From assembly GCA_036785325.1 (NCBI GenBank), contig JAXIVH010000021.1:3459824-3523823 (forward strand): a stretch of DNA of 64,000 nucleotides, read 5' to 3'. Source of the stretch: Urophycis tenuis. Lineage: Eukaryota > Chordata > Actinopteri > Gadiformes > Phycidae. Positions 25,164-37,258 of the stretch are shown here, piece by piece. The stretch's first letter is position 1. Every line of letters starts with the position of its first letter. The notes under the pieces were generated by a model. The model saw only the letters and a list, made by a program, of their open reading frames with translations. It was not told the DNA's origin and ran no database searches. A program made the position numbers and the translations under genes.

Positions 25164-25463
25164 GGTTGAGGCCACCCAAAATCTCACAGGCGCACCTTGA
25201 TTAAAATCTCTGGCTACGCCCAAATCAATTGTCCAAACGAAACTGCTCTGCTTGCTGGTATCATTTGCTCGGAAAGGAAAACAAGTAGGCACATACACCA
25301 GGAAGACTTTACTGAAAAATAACAGACACACGTTTTTTTGTACATTTGCATGGATTTGGATCCATTAGTTTCCACTGGTGTTACGTGTTATTTAAACAAT
25401 GCATCTGAAGACGGGGAGAGCAATCAGTGTTCATTTTCTGGGTTCCACAATATCAACACTGTC

Positions 25464-25468
25464 TGCAT
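25464..25468 (+). other. Empty retrotransposon integration site
   Basis: TGCAT within CTGTCTGCATACGAG is the unoccupied counterpart of the site filled in units 0-2. In the filled copies TGCAT occurs at both ends of the insertion, so it is the likely 5-base target-site duplication. Confidence 0.8.
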
Positions 25469-25860
25469 ACGAGATGTGCAAGTTATAACAGTATTCATTC
25501 TTAAAACCACGAGCGTCACCACAATGAAATATTCATACATTCATTCTAAAAAATAAAATAAAAAATAGAAAAAAAGGCTACAGCACTTGGAGGTACCCCA
25601 TCTGGCCACGGAAAAAAAAAAGCCATCAAGTCTGGCACTTCATCTTGAATGCCCTCTTTAAGAATACACGCGCAACACGCGCAGCAAATCAACGTCATTC
25701 ATTAACGGCGGCTGGTTCAGAGCCGGCTCCTCCTCTTTTAACGGTCATCGGAGTGAAAGGAGAGTCGCCACCTCCACCAACAACTCTGGGCCGTCGGCCC
25801 CGCCCCCCGCCCCCCCTCCCCCACGCACTCAAGTCTGTGCGCGTGCGGCGCGGCGCGTCC

Positions 25861-27597
25861 TCAAATGAACTCCACGCCCTCGTACTTCACGTCTCCGATC
25901 TTGGTCTCGGGCAGGAGGATGCGGCCGTCCAGCGTGAAGGCCAGGATGTACGTGGCGACGCTCCCCGCCACCTCCTCCGACTTGAGCGCCAGCACGAGCT
26001 GGTCGTCCGTGTTGGGCACGAACTTGAAGGAGGAGAAGCCGTGCGTGGGGCTCAGCGGGCCCACGCGGCTCACCGCCACGTGGTCGAACTCGGGCGAGCA
26101 GCTGAGGACCAGGTTGGTGGCGCGGCTCTCGTCCGCCGCCTCCTCGTAGCGCTCCGGGCTGGCGCGGCGCGGCAGGAAGAACCAGCGCTGAAGGGTGTCG
26201 CTCCACGCCGCCGACTCGTGGATGAGGTAGCCTGTGGGGGGGGGGGGGGGGGGGGCGACACACACACACGGGGGCAGACACACACGCTCAGCGCCGGGTC
26301 GGACACAACGTGACTTTTCGCTTTGACTCCGTTGCCATGGTGACACAGAACGGCGCTTGAGTGGACGCGCGTTTGCCACCGAGGCCCGCGGTGGGTACCG
26401 TGGCTGACGGTTGACACTGCGGCTCACCTGGGGGGGTGATGCCGGCGGCGGCCTTCATGAACTCGTACTTGGGGACCCAGTTCTCGTGGCGGACGTCCCC
26501 TCTGAAGCCCACCACCTTGACCCACTCGGGGTTGTGGTTGACAAACTCCCCGGCCGTGGTGGTCCACTCTTTGCCCAGACCCCCGACGTACAGATGTTCC
26601 TCCCTCACGGCCAACCACTCGGCCTTGAAGCCTGGCGGGAGAAGACAACGCCGTCACCTCCAGGAGGTCGCCCTGGAGGTGACGGCGCGGCCGGCCCATC
26701 GTGCACACCGAGACATTTCCATCGAGTCACTGAGTCATCAGTTACTCACGTAGAAAGGTTTACAAATCTAAAAATCTAAATGACATTACGCTTGCTTTTA
26801 TACAATGCTGCTGAAAAGGGAAAATCAATTAAATATTTGCACACATTCCTATATACATAATCAGACCAAACCAATCGATTTCGCTAAGGCCGGCGGCCGT
26901 CTCGCTGCTGGACTGGCGCCGGTGAGCCTACCGGCCAACACAAACCTTTGGCCACGCTGCCGTCGCCGTCGGCCAGGATGACCCAGGGCACTGCCTTGTC
27001 CCCGTCGATCTGGTACACGATCCCCGTGCGGTCGTCCACGCTGTAGAGCTTCCCGTTGAACGCCACCAGCTCCGACAGCTCCATGCCGCGGCCCTTCTCC
27101 GCCAGGTGGCTCTCCAGCACCACCCGGTCCGGGTCCCACTCCACCTCCACCCGGTCCCCGCTCTGGGACACCGACAGGTAGCCCCGCCGCAGGTAGCTGA
27201 GCCACGTCAGCTCCTTGGCGCCGCTGCGCGACTCCGTGTCGAGGTCGGCGATGACGGCGATGCGGTAGCGCGTGCCGCGGGCCGTCCGCTCGGGCGCGCT
27301 GAGCGGGTAGGTGTCATTGTAGCGGCGCCCCGCGTCCCTGGGCCCGGCGGCCAGGCCGGCCGCCCAGCCCCCGGCGCCATAGGGCCGCGGGCGCAGCGGC
27401 GGGCCCAGCCGCAGGTAGACGACTAGCAGCACCAGCAGGGCCGCCGCCGCCGTCACGATGGGCCGCCACTTGAGCCGGAAGCGCGGGTCCGTCGGGTTGG
27501 CCATGGACGCCAGCATGGGGAGGCCTCCCACGGAGATGTGGAGCGGGTTCATAGGGTCATCCTGCGCTCGTGGGGTGAAGCCCGGGGCACCAGGCAT
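25861..27597 (-). CDS. cant1: Soluble calcium-activated nucleotidase 1
   Basis: CANT1 is a Ca2+-dependent nucleotidase of the ER/Golgi that prefers UDP and supports glycosylation and proteoglycan synthesis. Three coding exons, 27597-26946, 26631-26428 and 26231-25861, join in frame to 408 residues (human 401). The start gives an N-terminus of family length before a single membrane anchor at about residues 46-63 (VTAAAALLVLLVVYLRL), as expected for a type II protein. Conserved apyrase-family stretches follow: RYRIAVIADLDTES, HLAEKGRGMEL, GKLYSVDDRTG, VGGLGKEWTT, HENWV, and HESAAWSDTLQRWFFLPRR in the last exon, with the end VEFI. The last exon is the source of the three fragments upstream. The exon 3 acceptor is preceded by a pure G/C run (about 26237-26255). 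No 5' untranslated exon was identified. Confidence 0.93.
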
Positions 27598-29268
27598 GGA
27601 AGACGTGGGGGGGCCTGCGGGCGGGGGTTCGGCAGCACGTGAGCAGGTGGTACGTGGCGCGCTGATCCTCGTCCAAACAGGTTGTCAAGACAACGCAGAC
27701 TCACTTTGTTTGCCTTTGCCTTTACTCATCCAGCACATATGCAAATGTATGCAACAAGTCATTTGTTAACCCATTCTTCAATAAAAATTGGTATGACCTT
27801 AATTAAGTTAAGGTAATGAAGGTAATTAAGTTAATTACCTTAAACTAAACACGTGTCATATTTTTGCTGGTGCGTTCACCATTACCAATCACATCCTAGA
27901 CAACCTCATAGCATGTTTGCACGATGTTAACATGCTGTTAACATACCATTTGAACATGACAAGTGTTGGAAGCAAACTTAGTGAATACCGATAACATGTC
28001 TTTCAGCAGTTTCTATAGTAATCGTACATAATGCTCAAGCATGCTTTAAAGGACACATAATAATTACAACTCCTCAGAGAAATACACAAGCAGTGCAAGA
28101 TGCTTAAAGAAAAAGAAAAAACGACTGATTCATTAAGGTTGACATACCTATGACATGAATGGCCCAAAGTCAAAAGGACGAGTGGGTAAAATCAAGTACT
28201 TCCCATCCCAACATTCAGCCACACATTAAAATTCCGCAACTACAACTATCCTGAAGTGCTCTTCGTCACAGGAGTGAAGAATAAGCTTTCATGCACTTTG
28301 TCGCCACTGTGTCAGTGACAACGTGGAACTCTGGGAGTGTTCTGTTAAGCACACAGAGAAAGGGGAAAGGCGTGGTAGCAGGTAAAGCAGGAAATACAAA
28401 GGCCTTTTTCTGCCCGGCAAAGTGAAAGATTAACAGGTTGAAAGCCCCTGGTCATTTGCAGCAATGCCGGCCATCTGTATTCTTCCTCTGAACCAATTAA
28501 TATGAATCCAATTAAAAAGTAGTTCAAACAATTACAGGACGTTCATTAAATTGCAATTGTGCTCGCTGCAAATTCATTAATTTGTAATGACTATGTAATT
28601 ATTGTGGTATGACAGTAATTTTAAAGTATGGCAATATAGAATAAGAATACTATCATTTTAAGGGCGCCACCAAAATCACAACCATAACCACTCACAGGAC
28701 AAAAGGAACACCCATCTGAGCGAGATAGAAAACATGCGAGACCATTGACGGGTATGTTTGGTTGATGGCTGCTTTAAGCAGCCTGGCCCGGCTGAGTGGA
28801 CTGCCATCGACCAATCAAAGCACACGGGTTAAACCAGCCAACGACAGGCACTCGGGAGGGCTCGGTCACGCCAGCGCTGGGAACAGGGTGGCGCTGTTGA
28901 GGTGCAGTTTGACGGACAACATGAGCTACACGAGCTGGTGATCCACGCTGCCACGTACATCTCCCGAGTGTGTGTGTGTGTGTGCGTGCGTGGTGACGGC
29001 TGGTTTAACCTGTGCACACTCAGCGCACATCAGGTATGTGCACACACACACACACGCACACATGCACACACGCACACAGGGCCCCAGAGCCTCTTCAGTC
29101 TGACTCGGGCCGGGTGAGGTCGCTTCAACCAGCCACCATTGGCTGGTTTGGTTCGCTGACGTTGGTTCATGTTTATTCCATTATTATTATTATCGCCTAC
29201 TTAAGCTACATAAGCCCTATCTTGCGCGACCCCTCAAACGTATTAAAAAAAAAACTCCAGCGCCGTCC
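27598..29268. other. cant1 5' spacer
   Basis: This region upstream of cant1 probably holds its untranslated first exon and promoter, but none could be fixed by eye. It includes a short TTAATTACCTT-type inverted repeat (about 27800-27842) and CA/TG dinucleotide tracts near 28970 and 29040-29080. No coding region was recognised. Confidence 0.5.
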
Positions 29269-29455
29269 GGGGCATGACCTCTGTGGAGCGGGGCCGGCCG
29301 GGGCATGACCTCTGTGGAGCGCGGCCGGCCGGGGCATGACCTCTACGGAGCGGGGCCGGCCGGGGCATGACCTCTGTGGAGCGCGGCCGCCCGGGGCATG
29401 ACCTCTACGGAGCGGGGCCGGCCGGGGCATGACCTCTACGGAGCGGGGCCGGCCC
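29269..29455. repeat. 31-bp GC-rich minisatellite
   Basis: About six tandem copies of a 31-base unit beginning GGGGCATGACCTC and ending in GGCCGGCC. Variants alternate between TGTGGAG and TACGGAG. Confidence 0.9.
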
Positions 29456-29656
29456 GTCGGACTGGGCGCCGTGACTCGCAGTTCAGGCGGTGACCTGATC
29501 TGTGACGCAGCGGCCGGCGGCGCCATGTCCTCAAAACAAGACGAGCCACGCAAATCAGAGTAAAATGAAACTAAATCCCGCAAACATGTCGTCAGCACAC
29601 ACCGCCCACAAGTGAAACCAATAAAAGGGACGTTCAGACTCACTGGAGCGTGCGCC

Positions 29657-29706
29657 GCGGGGGTGGGGGTGGGGGTGGGGGTGGGGGTGGGGGTGGGGGT
29701 GGGGGT
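29657..29706. repeat. (GGGGGT)n tract
   Basis: About eight hexamers of G5T on the plus strand, able in principle to form G-quadruplex DNA. Confidence 0.9.
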
Positions 29707-30888
29707 GCCGTCGAAGAAGTTGCGCATTTTGTCCTAATAAATCCCCTCCGATTTAAAAGTACAGAAAAAGGAGCTGAAGTGGCATCATAAAGCTAGAGCT
29801 GTCACCACACGCCAGCTTGTGAGCGTTACCTCCAATCCAACCAGTGGCACCACCACCGGTGGGAACATCCTGATGAAAAACTGAAAGAGTGCAGGGAACT
29901 GGCCTCCAGTAAAAGGCCCTTTCATAACAGGCCCCTGGCCAAACAGCCGCTCATTATGGAAACATGGCCCCTTGCTCTCTGTAACACACATGCTACCGAC
30001 AGTTGGCTCCAAGCTTTCCTTGGACCACTGTTTTTAATCACACTGACATGGAATCATTTTGTCTAATCCCAATGGTGCGGTAGAGCAACTCAATTGAGAC
30101 ACACATGCCTGATAACCAGTTGAGAGACATTGAAAGCAAAACGACAGAAAGGATTATCTCGACGTGGCCTACCCTTACGTCTTTTCCTGCCTGACTGCCG
30201 AGTCCCAGGCATCTCGGTTAGAACAGTGGTGTCTTCATAAGAGACCGCAAGCACATGTACTATATGGGGGGAAAAACCCTGTCCTATGGCCGAGTTTATT
30301 GGTCACCAAACCATGAACAAGGGGCATTACAATAGGATTGAACTTCAGACCATGAGGATAATGAGCAGGTCCAAACGGGCAACCAGCCCCCTTACACCTA
30401 AAACCCAGCCAGTCAAGGTACAACCACCGACCATAAAGGTACGAGCAGTCACTCGAAACAGCATATATTGACTTTTCAGATACGCTGAATGCATGGCTGT
30501 GAAACTATAATGAGAATATATTAAATGAATCATATACAACAGATAGTTCCAACCAACTCATTTGATTTGAGCGCTGATATAGAATAAAACTGAACAGGGA
30601 CTTTTAACTATACATGTGTCATTCTCTGAACAAGTTGCTGCAATCCTTTCAGAATCATACAGGCCACCAAAGCCACAAGCCACAGACTCTCACTGGTCTT
30701 ACTGGCCGCACAACAAATGGCAGCTGTGGATGTGGTTACACCAACACCCCGCAGCAGGCTAGTGTGCAGGGAAATGTTTGTGTTGCTTGGCAACACCCTC
30801 CTCCGGTCCCACCCGAAACAAATCATAAGCTAGTAGTCGCGTATTACCGTCACCTAAAAGGCGCGCATGGAACGGTTGTACAGCAGCA

Positions 30889-30924
<36 letters not shown>

Positions 30925-31084
30925 CTGTCCGACTGAATGCCCGCACGGCTGTGATTCGACTGTGATTCGGCCACAAGTCAGCCGAGCGCTGTGATTGCAG
31001 CCCCATACCCACGACGTCGGATCACAACAACGGATGATGTTCAGTATTCGGTGCGTCGCTCCAGGCCCAGATCTGCGATGAATA

Positions 31085-31139
31085 CTGCAATAATTGCCCA
31101 CATGCCATCTGCAAGATGGCATGTGGGCAATTATTGCAG
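31085..31139. repeat. Perfect palindrome, 26-bp arms, 3-base centre
   Basis: The left arm 31085-31110 (starting CTGCAATAATTGCCCACA) and the right arm 31114-31139 are exact reverse complements around GCA. No longer element surrounds it. Confidence 0.95.
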
Positions 31140-31375
31140 AGCTCTGCAGGTGTATCACAGGATGGAACGCACGCCCAGTTCTTCTGTCACTCATCCGTGG
31201 CGCTGGATGGATGACCTGGGGTGTCGCCTTTGTAAAAGGCAAGAAAACACTGATGGGTGTACCGGTGGTACTGGTTTCTGAACCAACAATAGGCCAGTAC
31301 CCTTTCACACACACACACACACACCTGTGTAACCTATCCCTCCCAAGATGTGCAACTTTACATAACAAAAACAAA

Positions 31376-31413
<38 letters not shown>

Positions 31414-32306
31414 CTACTGAATAAAAAGTGACTCCAGAAGAGCACATCAGGTCACTTTACTTTATTTATCTAGTGTTTATTATCTCCCTCAGAGCCCCAG
31501 TTTTCAAAGGGAATGGGGTCATAAGATGAAGGGAGCCAGCTGGACAAGACCATGAAATAACCCCCTCAGTGCTGTAGGGCTGGGTGGGATGAACTGACAG
31601 AACACGTAGTAGTAGTACCAGTGCCACGGCTCGGACAAGTCAACCCAGACGAACCATACGAACACAGTGCAGACATGTGGATTGCTCGTGTAACACAGTG
31701 ACACAGAAAGCCCAGAACATGACCAAAAAGGATAGGGACTAATCAAATGGGAGATGTTTACTGTTTACTTTTCCTTTCCTCTCCCCCTTCACTTTGCCAG
31801 TCTGCCTTCCATACTTAATCCCGGCCGATCTCTCACTGTCGTTACCACCCAAACTCAGTAGAGCCTCACCTGCAGCTGAACTGAACCCCTGCCTGTCCGT
31901 GGGAACCTGAGGAAGTTATGGATTATGTCCATGTGATGACGTCACGGATCAATACGCCGACTGCGACTCGAGCCACCCTGCCCCCCTAGACTCAAAGCGG
32001 ACCACCGCATACTTCAAAAAACACACTCACAGGAGATGTCAGCCGTGCAGTTCCTCGTCCGACGATGGTTGCATTTGAGGTGGCATGTCGCTGGCTGCTC
32101 CGCGTCGCCCTCTTCGTCATAAACTCTGTTGGTCGATCACTTCCTGTATGCAGCCGTGACGTCGAAACCTAGCACAGCTTCCCCGTTGGTGACACAACGG
32201 TGCTGGGATCACGACGATTCCATCGTCCGGTCGTTTATTGTGCGGTCTGTATGCTAGTTTCATGCAATACATGTGAGTTACATGTGAAATACATGTTATC
32301 AAGCAG

Positions 32307-32315
32307 TTTTTTTTT

Positions 32316-32366
<51 letters not shown>
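32307..32366. repeat. Long T run joined to long G run
   Basis: About 19 T then about 41 G bases, followed by a short AG repeat. Lengths of such runs are often wrong in assemblies. Confidence 0.85.
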
Positions 32367-32367
<1 letters not shown>

Positions 32368-33297
32368 GAGAGAGAGAGATGGGCGGGGCCTGCAAGCGTG
32401 GTGTGTTCAAGCCATACCCGGAAATTGAACCATTCCCAACTTCGTACCTCTTTTTAACCCTTTATTTATTTTAACCATTGATTTCAACAACAGATTGACG
32501 TGTTTTATAGTATTATTTAGTGACGTTAGCAAACACAATGGATGCAAGTGTAAGTGAACATCCTCTTTCAGTTCTAACACAGACTTAAAAAAAAAAAAAA
32601 AATCGGTTAGAACTGAAACGGACGGAGCTCGGCGCTTCCCCTCACACACCAAAACATTAGTGTCCCCCAGTATTGGATTCAGCTCTTCAGCTGTCTATTA
32701 ATTAGACCATGAAAAGGGTCTAATTGGGCCAGTCTCTAAACAGCATAAACTATACTAACTATACTTCATTGTTTATGACGAAAATTACCCTGGTTCTGGA
32801 AAGAGTTTATCATTGCTGGGAACAGAAAACCCAGAGTTCCAACAGTAGCCCATGTCTTATTTCACTAATTCAGAGCTGAGGAACATGGTAATATATGGGA
32901 ATGGGAACAGGTTCCCATTATGTGCTAAATGGAGCTGGGGAACATGGGACCATGGGAACAACCCCATTTAGGGTCTGGTTGAAAAAGTGGGGCCAAAGGA
33001 GCTTCTTTGTGCTGCCACAGTGTCATGTTGTGGGTGTCATGATGGCCAGGAGTTTGGGCATAGGCCAGGTACCAGAAAATCGGGTACGGTAGTGTCCTGG
33101 CATAGACACAACTAGTCAAGTGAATATACACTGACAATGCTGCTGCTGCAACAGAAAGGAAACGACCTAATGTTAAAACCACAGGAAGAGGAAGTTACTT
33201 CACTATTGATGATCGGTGAAATAGGCTATTTCTTTATTCACCTATTACAAATATTAGGCCTAATAAAAGCATGTAGCAAGATGAAAGGGGGAAATGT

Positions 33298-33360
33298 TCA
33301 CATTTACATTTAGGGAATTTAGCAGACGCAGACGCTATCCAAAGCAACTTACAAAGAAAT
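33298..33360 (+). mobile_element. SINE tail fragment
   Basis: It contains the fish SINE core TTTAGCAGACGC and CCAAAGCAACTTACA, similar to the tails of the SINEs at 48031, 52076 and 63826. The tRNA-like head is missing. Confidence 0.55.
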
Positions 33361-34825
33361 GTTGCCATGTTCAACATTTCAGTTAACAATGTCCTACTGA
33401 TAAGTGACTTTGTACTCTGCTCAATGCACTCTGACCTTGTGGTAGGCTGAGAGGCAGAAAGGAAGGTGCAGTGGGCAGTGTTCTCTGAAGCAATAGGCCT
33501 ACTAAATCAATGTGTGCTTCATTCCATTTGTCCGGCTTCTGTTCCGTTGAACCAGTGAGAGCATGTCATTTCATAGTCTGCTTCACAGCCACCTTCCTAC
33601 ACATATCGCTGGCACCACTCCTCAAATATTGACAAAGTTTAATGCAGCCATGTCCGGTTCCTGTTGTAGACGCCTTTATCAGACAGAGCTCAACCAGCGT
33701 TTGAAAATGTGTCGTTTTATTTGGCAAACCGCGTGTGAAACGTAACACCACACATAACACCATGAAAGGCACTTTGAGGAAAATTATTCAAAAGTTCCAA
33801 AGAAAAACTAGGAATAACCTGCACTGAATCCCAGCTGCAAAAAATGGTCATCAGATTTCAGAAAGCACAGTCAAGAAAGAAGAAAGTAATGTAACAAACC
33901 AAGTTAGGTACAGCACGTGCTTCAAAACAGACTTTTCCTTTAAACTCAGCATGGCTGTTTTTCTGGTCGATCAACTATGCATTACACTAAACATAACAAA
34001 AAATATATATTTATATATGCCTATATATTTAAATATATATGGATCCAAATCCTTCGAATGCAAGTGTTATGCATGAGGCAGCAGGCATACCAGTTAAGTG
34101 AATGCCTGCGTTGTTTGACCACCTAGAAAATAAAATACACCCTACTTTACAGATGTGCTGTGGCATCTTGTTGAAACACATTGTTAGTACATATACTATT
34201 AATGGTATTGAACAAACAATCAAATGAATATTCATCAGTGCCAAAAAGCCCTCAAATGAGTGGTTAATAACATTGCTATGACAATTTTTTAAATTGTAAA
34301 ATCCAAGTGTAGACTAATAAATAACATTTGGGTACAGGCAAAATACCCTGTATATATATCAGTCTATATATGCCAGTTATGACAAATTAGTAATTTGCCA
34401 CATTTGTGATTTAGCAAATTCCCCTCATAACTGATGGAACCCAAATAGAAGATCAGTTTAACAGCAGTCACATTCAAATCTCACCCATCATTATGGCCAC
34501 TTTGGTGTGGATGGTATACAGCACTTCATTGTGTTTGGCAGAGAAATGTCCCAATACAGGTGCATTCCAATGTTTTCATATTACCGTATCTTGCAAATAA
34601 AATCCATCTACACCAAATAAAAAATAAATCACAAAAAAACAAAAGATCATTATATATTTTTAACAAATGCAAATAGAACATTTTGCAAGAATAATATCTG
34701 GATCCAAACATCACATGGAGTGCAAAACCCTCGATAGCAAATAAACTGTTGGCCACTTTTTTGTTTAAAAAAACAGGAACGAGGACGAAAAATCGGCTGT
34801 ACTCGTGTAACCGGGCCACTCTCCT

Positions 34826-37258
34826 CTAGTATGTGGGAGGCTTGTACTCTCCAGGCTGCTCCTGGTTACTGTTGAAGGGGGACTGCTGGTACCCTTCTGG
34901 GCCACTGTTGGGGTACGGCGGGTAGGTGGGTGGGTAGGCATTGTTGCCATTTGCCGGATCTCGGTAGTCCTGCTCGAAAGCCTCCACACCTTGGCCAAAT
35001 CTTCTGTATGCAAAGTATGTCAGTACAGCCTGACAGGGGCAGAGGGTATGTCATTAGACCGGCATGGATTCAGAAGTACAGTACTATCTGCGCGTAGCCG
35101 AGATGCTCACAAGTCACAGGGTTACATTCACTACCCCTTTTTCCTCACAGTGGACGCAACAACTCACATCACATTATCTAATCACAACGTTTCTTGCAAA
35201 ATAGTGACAAGTGAAAAGCGTAGGAGCCAAATTTTCGTTTTGTTACGAACCACGTGAACAGGCAAGTGGAACGGACAGCGACGTTGTCTGCGGCCCACTA
35301 CCTCTATGGTGGTAATCAAGCTCGGGCTAACAAAGAGTTACACCGTTCCATGCTTGTTACCGTTTCATTTCGGAATACAGAATAAATGGTTTATTTTTTT
35401 ATTACACGGCTTATGACTGCTATGATACGAGTGTAATGTAGTAAACAGCTTACAGTCATCTTAGGACTGGTGAGGAATGATATGTGTGTGACGTAGTGAA
35501 CAGCTTACAGTCATCTTAGGACTGGTGAGGAATGATATGTGTGTGACGTAGTGAACAGCTTACAGTCATCTTAGGACTGGTGAGGAATGATATGTGTGTG
35601 TGACGTAGTGAACAGCTTGCAGTCATCTTAGGACTGGTGAGGAATGATATGTGTGTGACGTAGTGAACAGCTTACAGTCATCTTAGGACTGGTGAGGAAT
35701 GATATGTGTGTGACGTAGTGAACAGCTTGCAGTCATCTTAGGACTGGTGAGTCGTGAGTCTTTTTACGACTGGCCTCAAGTCAAGTGACAGGTAAGTAAC
35801 CACATCACATCCATCTCCACGGGAGACGGGGCAGACTGGCTGCCATCCAGAGGGCCGTTTTGCTGCTCAAATTCAGTCTCATTGGGAGTCCGGAAAATAT
35901 ACTGACCCAGGAAATGATGGAGAAAAAGGAGAAGGCCACCACGGCCTGTGCAGCGTCACCGGGCACCCCGCTCCGGTCCGTGGTGAGGGCCCATTGGTGG
36001 GCCAGCAAGCAGAAGCACACGAACCATAGGAAGGTCCAGGCTCCTGAACAGAGTTGGATTCCCAAGAGAAGAAATGGCACATGGAATTATGCTAATATTA
36101 GTGTGTGTGTGTGTATCTGGGTGTATTGTACACGTGTGTATACACACATGAAGAGTTACAGAACTACAAGAAGAGTTATAGAACTGCAATTAAGCCTTCA
36201 CATGCAATTTAGCTCTAAGATGACACATCAGCGTATGTCCACATATTTGTTCCACTTGCAGAAAGACTTTTTGATATTGAGACTGACTGAGATTCTAGAC
36301 AACACAACGCCTGTAACAAAAAGACACAGCTCTTACCTGAGAAGACCAAATCCCCAGTCACTATGTACTTTCTCTCTTTGGCATTGCTGATCTGTGGTTG
36401 ATATGCATCCAAGGCGAGGAAGACCACACAAGCCAGAAAGGCCAGAACTCCGATGGCCATCCCATAACCGCAGGCACTTTCACTCTTGTTGAACATGCAT
36501 TCTGTGACTTGTTGTTTTGGTTGATTAACATAGCCCTCAGCGGTGATAGTTGCAAAAACCACAATGGAAAAAATCTGCAAAAAAAGGATTGTATATGTTT
36601 AGGTGGGACGGCGAGAACCTTGAGGTGATTCGACATTAGAGGTTCATAGATACACGTACAAGCAGGTCGTGTGCTGATCAACGACCCCTTCCTCTACGCT
36701 AAGGGAATACACATTTGAGAGTAGACTGCACTCTGACAGTGTGTCAACATGCGCAAACAATACACGTCAGCCACCACAGCGGCCAGCCAGGAGCTTTCCG
36801 TTGTGAGGACATTCGTGTGCCGTGGAAAAGCCAAATACCGAGGGAACCTGACATAATAACAGAAGCACGCCCGCGAGGGGATCACCTACATAACCGAGAT
36901 CAGGATGAACACATCAAAACAACAAAATTCTGTGATTCTTCCGGGGCGTTCATTCCCCTCGCTCCCAGAGATCACAAAGTGGGCATCTTTCCACGGGACA
37001 CCCTTTCTGAAGTTACTGAGTTCAGACAGAAGTGTCACCAGGTGGGCCAACAGGTGGATATGAGCGCCGATCGCGCATCTCTGATGGGCAATCGGCGATC
37101 ATATCCTCGTTGTCAGCTAAGTTAGCCTAGCGCTGCGTCCGCGTAATACCCAAACTCACCCAGCTCAAGAACCGCGTAATGGTCTGGGGCTGCTTCAGAA
37201 AGTTCACCAAGTCAAAGGCACCGCCGGCCAACGAGGCACCATAGGCGCCGCTTTCCAT
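34826..37258 (-). CDS. syngr2: Synaptogyrin-2
   Basis: Synaptogyrin-2 is a four-span MARVEL-domain protein of small transport vesicles. Four exons, 37258-37160, 36574-36337, 36043-35907 and 35029-34826, join in frame to 225 residues (human 224). Exon 1 encodes the cytosolic start MESGAYGASLAGGAFDLVNF. Exon 2 encodes TM1 and the cysteine-containing lumenal loop (CMFNKSESACGYG), then TM2 (AIGVLAFLACVVFLALDA) and the conserved PQISNAKERKYIV. Exon 3 holds TM3 (WTFLWFVCFCLLAHQWA) and FSFFSIISW; exon 4 holds TM4 and a Tyr/Pro-rich tail ending KPPTY. Intron 3 carries a 55-bp minisatellite. Position beside cant1 matches the vertebrate order, which supports syngr2 over its paralogues. Confidence 0.93.
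35425..35755. repeat. 55-bp minisatellite in syngr2 intron 3
   Basis: About five and a half copies of a unit containing CAGCTTACAGTCATCTTAGG and ATATGTGTGTGACGTAGTG. Unit starts at 35446, 35501, 35556, 35613, 35668 and 35723 show a 55-base period, with one copy two bases longer through an extra TG. Confidence 0.92.

Larger units (their letters stand above)
20337..26200. repeat. Tandem unit 3, without the retrotransposon, fused to intact cant1
   Basis: This unit contains lgals3bp copy 3 and its spacer, then the cant1 exon up to the breakpoint, after which the real cant1 sequence continues. It lacks the 3.95 kb retrotransposon insertion but has two private insertions, at 22795-23050 and 24300-25163. 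It is therefore the unit at the original gene border. Confidence 0.9.
29707..34825. other. Gene-poor spacer before syngr2, including its presumed 3' UTR
   Basis: No conserved reading frame was found. Visible features are an (AG)n tract (30893-30920), a perfect palindrome (31085-31139), (AC)n near 31300-31323, (AT)n near 31378-31410, a T run followed by a G run (32307-32366) and a SINE fragment (33298-33360). The part next to 34825 is A/T-rich and is probably the syngr2 3' UTR. A minus-strand AATAAA occurs at 33716-33721, but its use is uncertain. Confidence 0.5.

Noticed and set aside
31085..31139. MicroRNA precursor
   Set aside because: The centre is only three bases, the arms are perfectly paired and no flanking lower stem extends it. 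This is unlike a processed precursor.
32117..32410. Proline/lysine-rich minus-strand frame
   Set aside because: It results from the G and T homopolymer runs and has no conserved sequence.
35440..35750. CRISPR-like array
   Set aside because: It is a continuous 55-base tandem repeat without unique spacers, in an animal intron.
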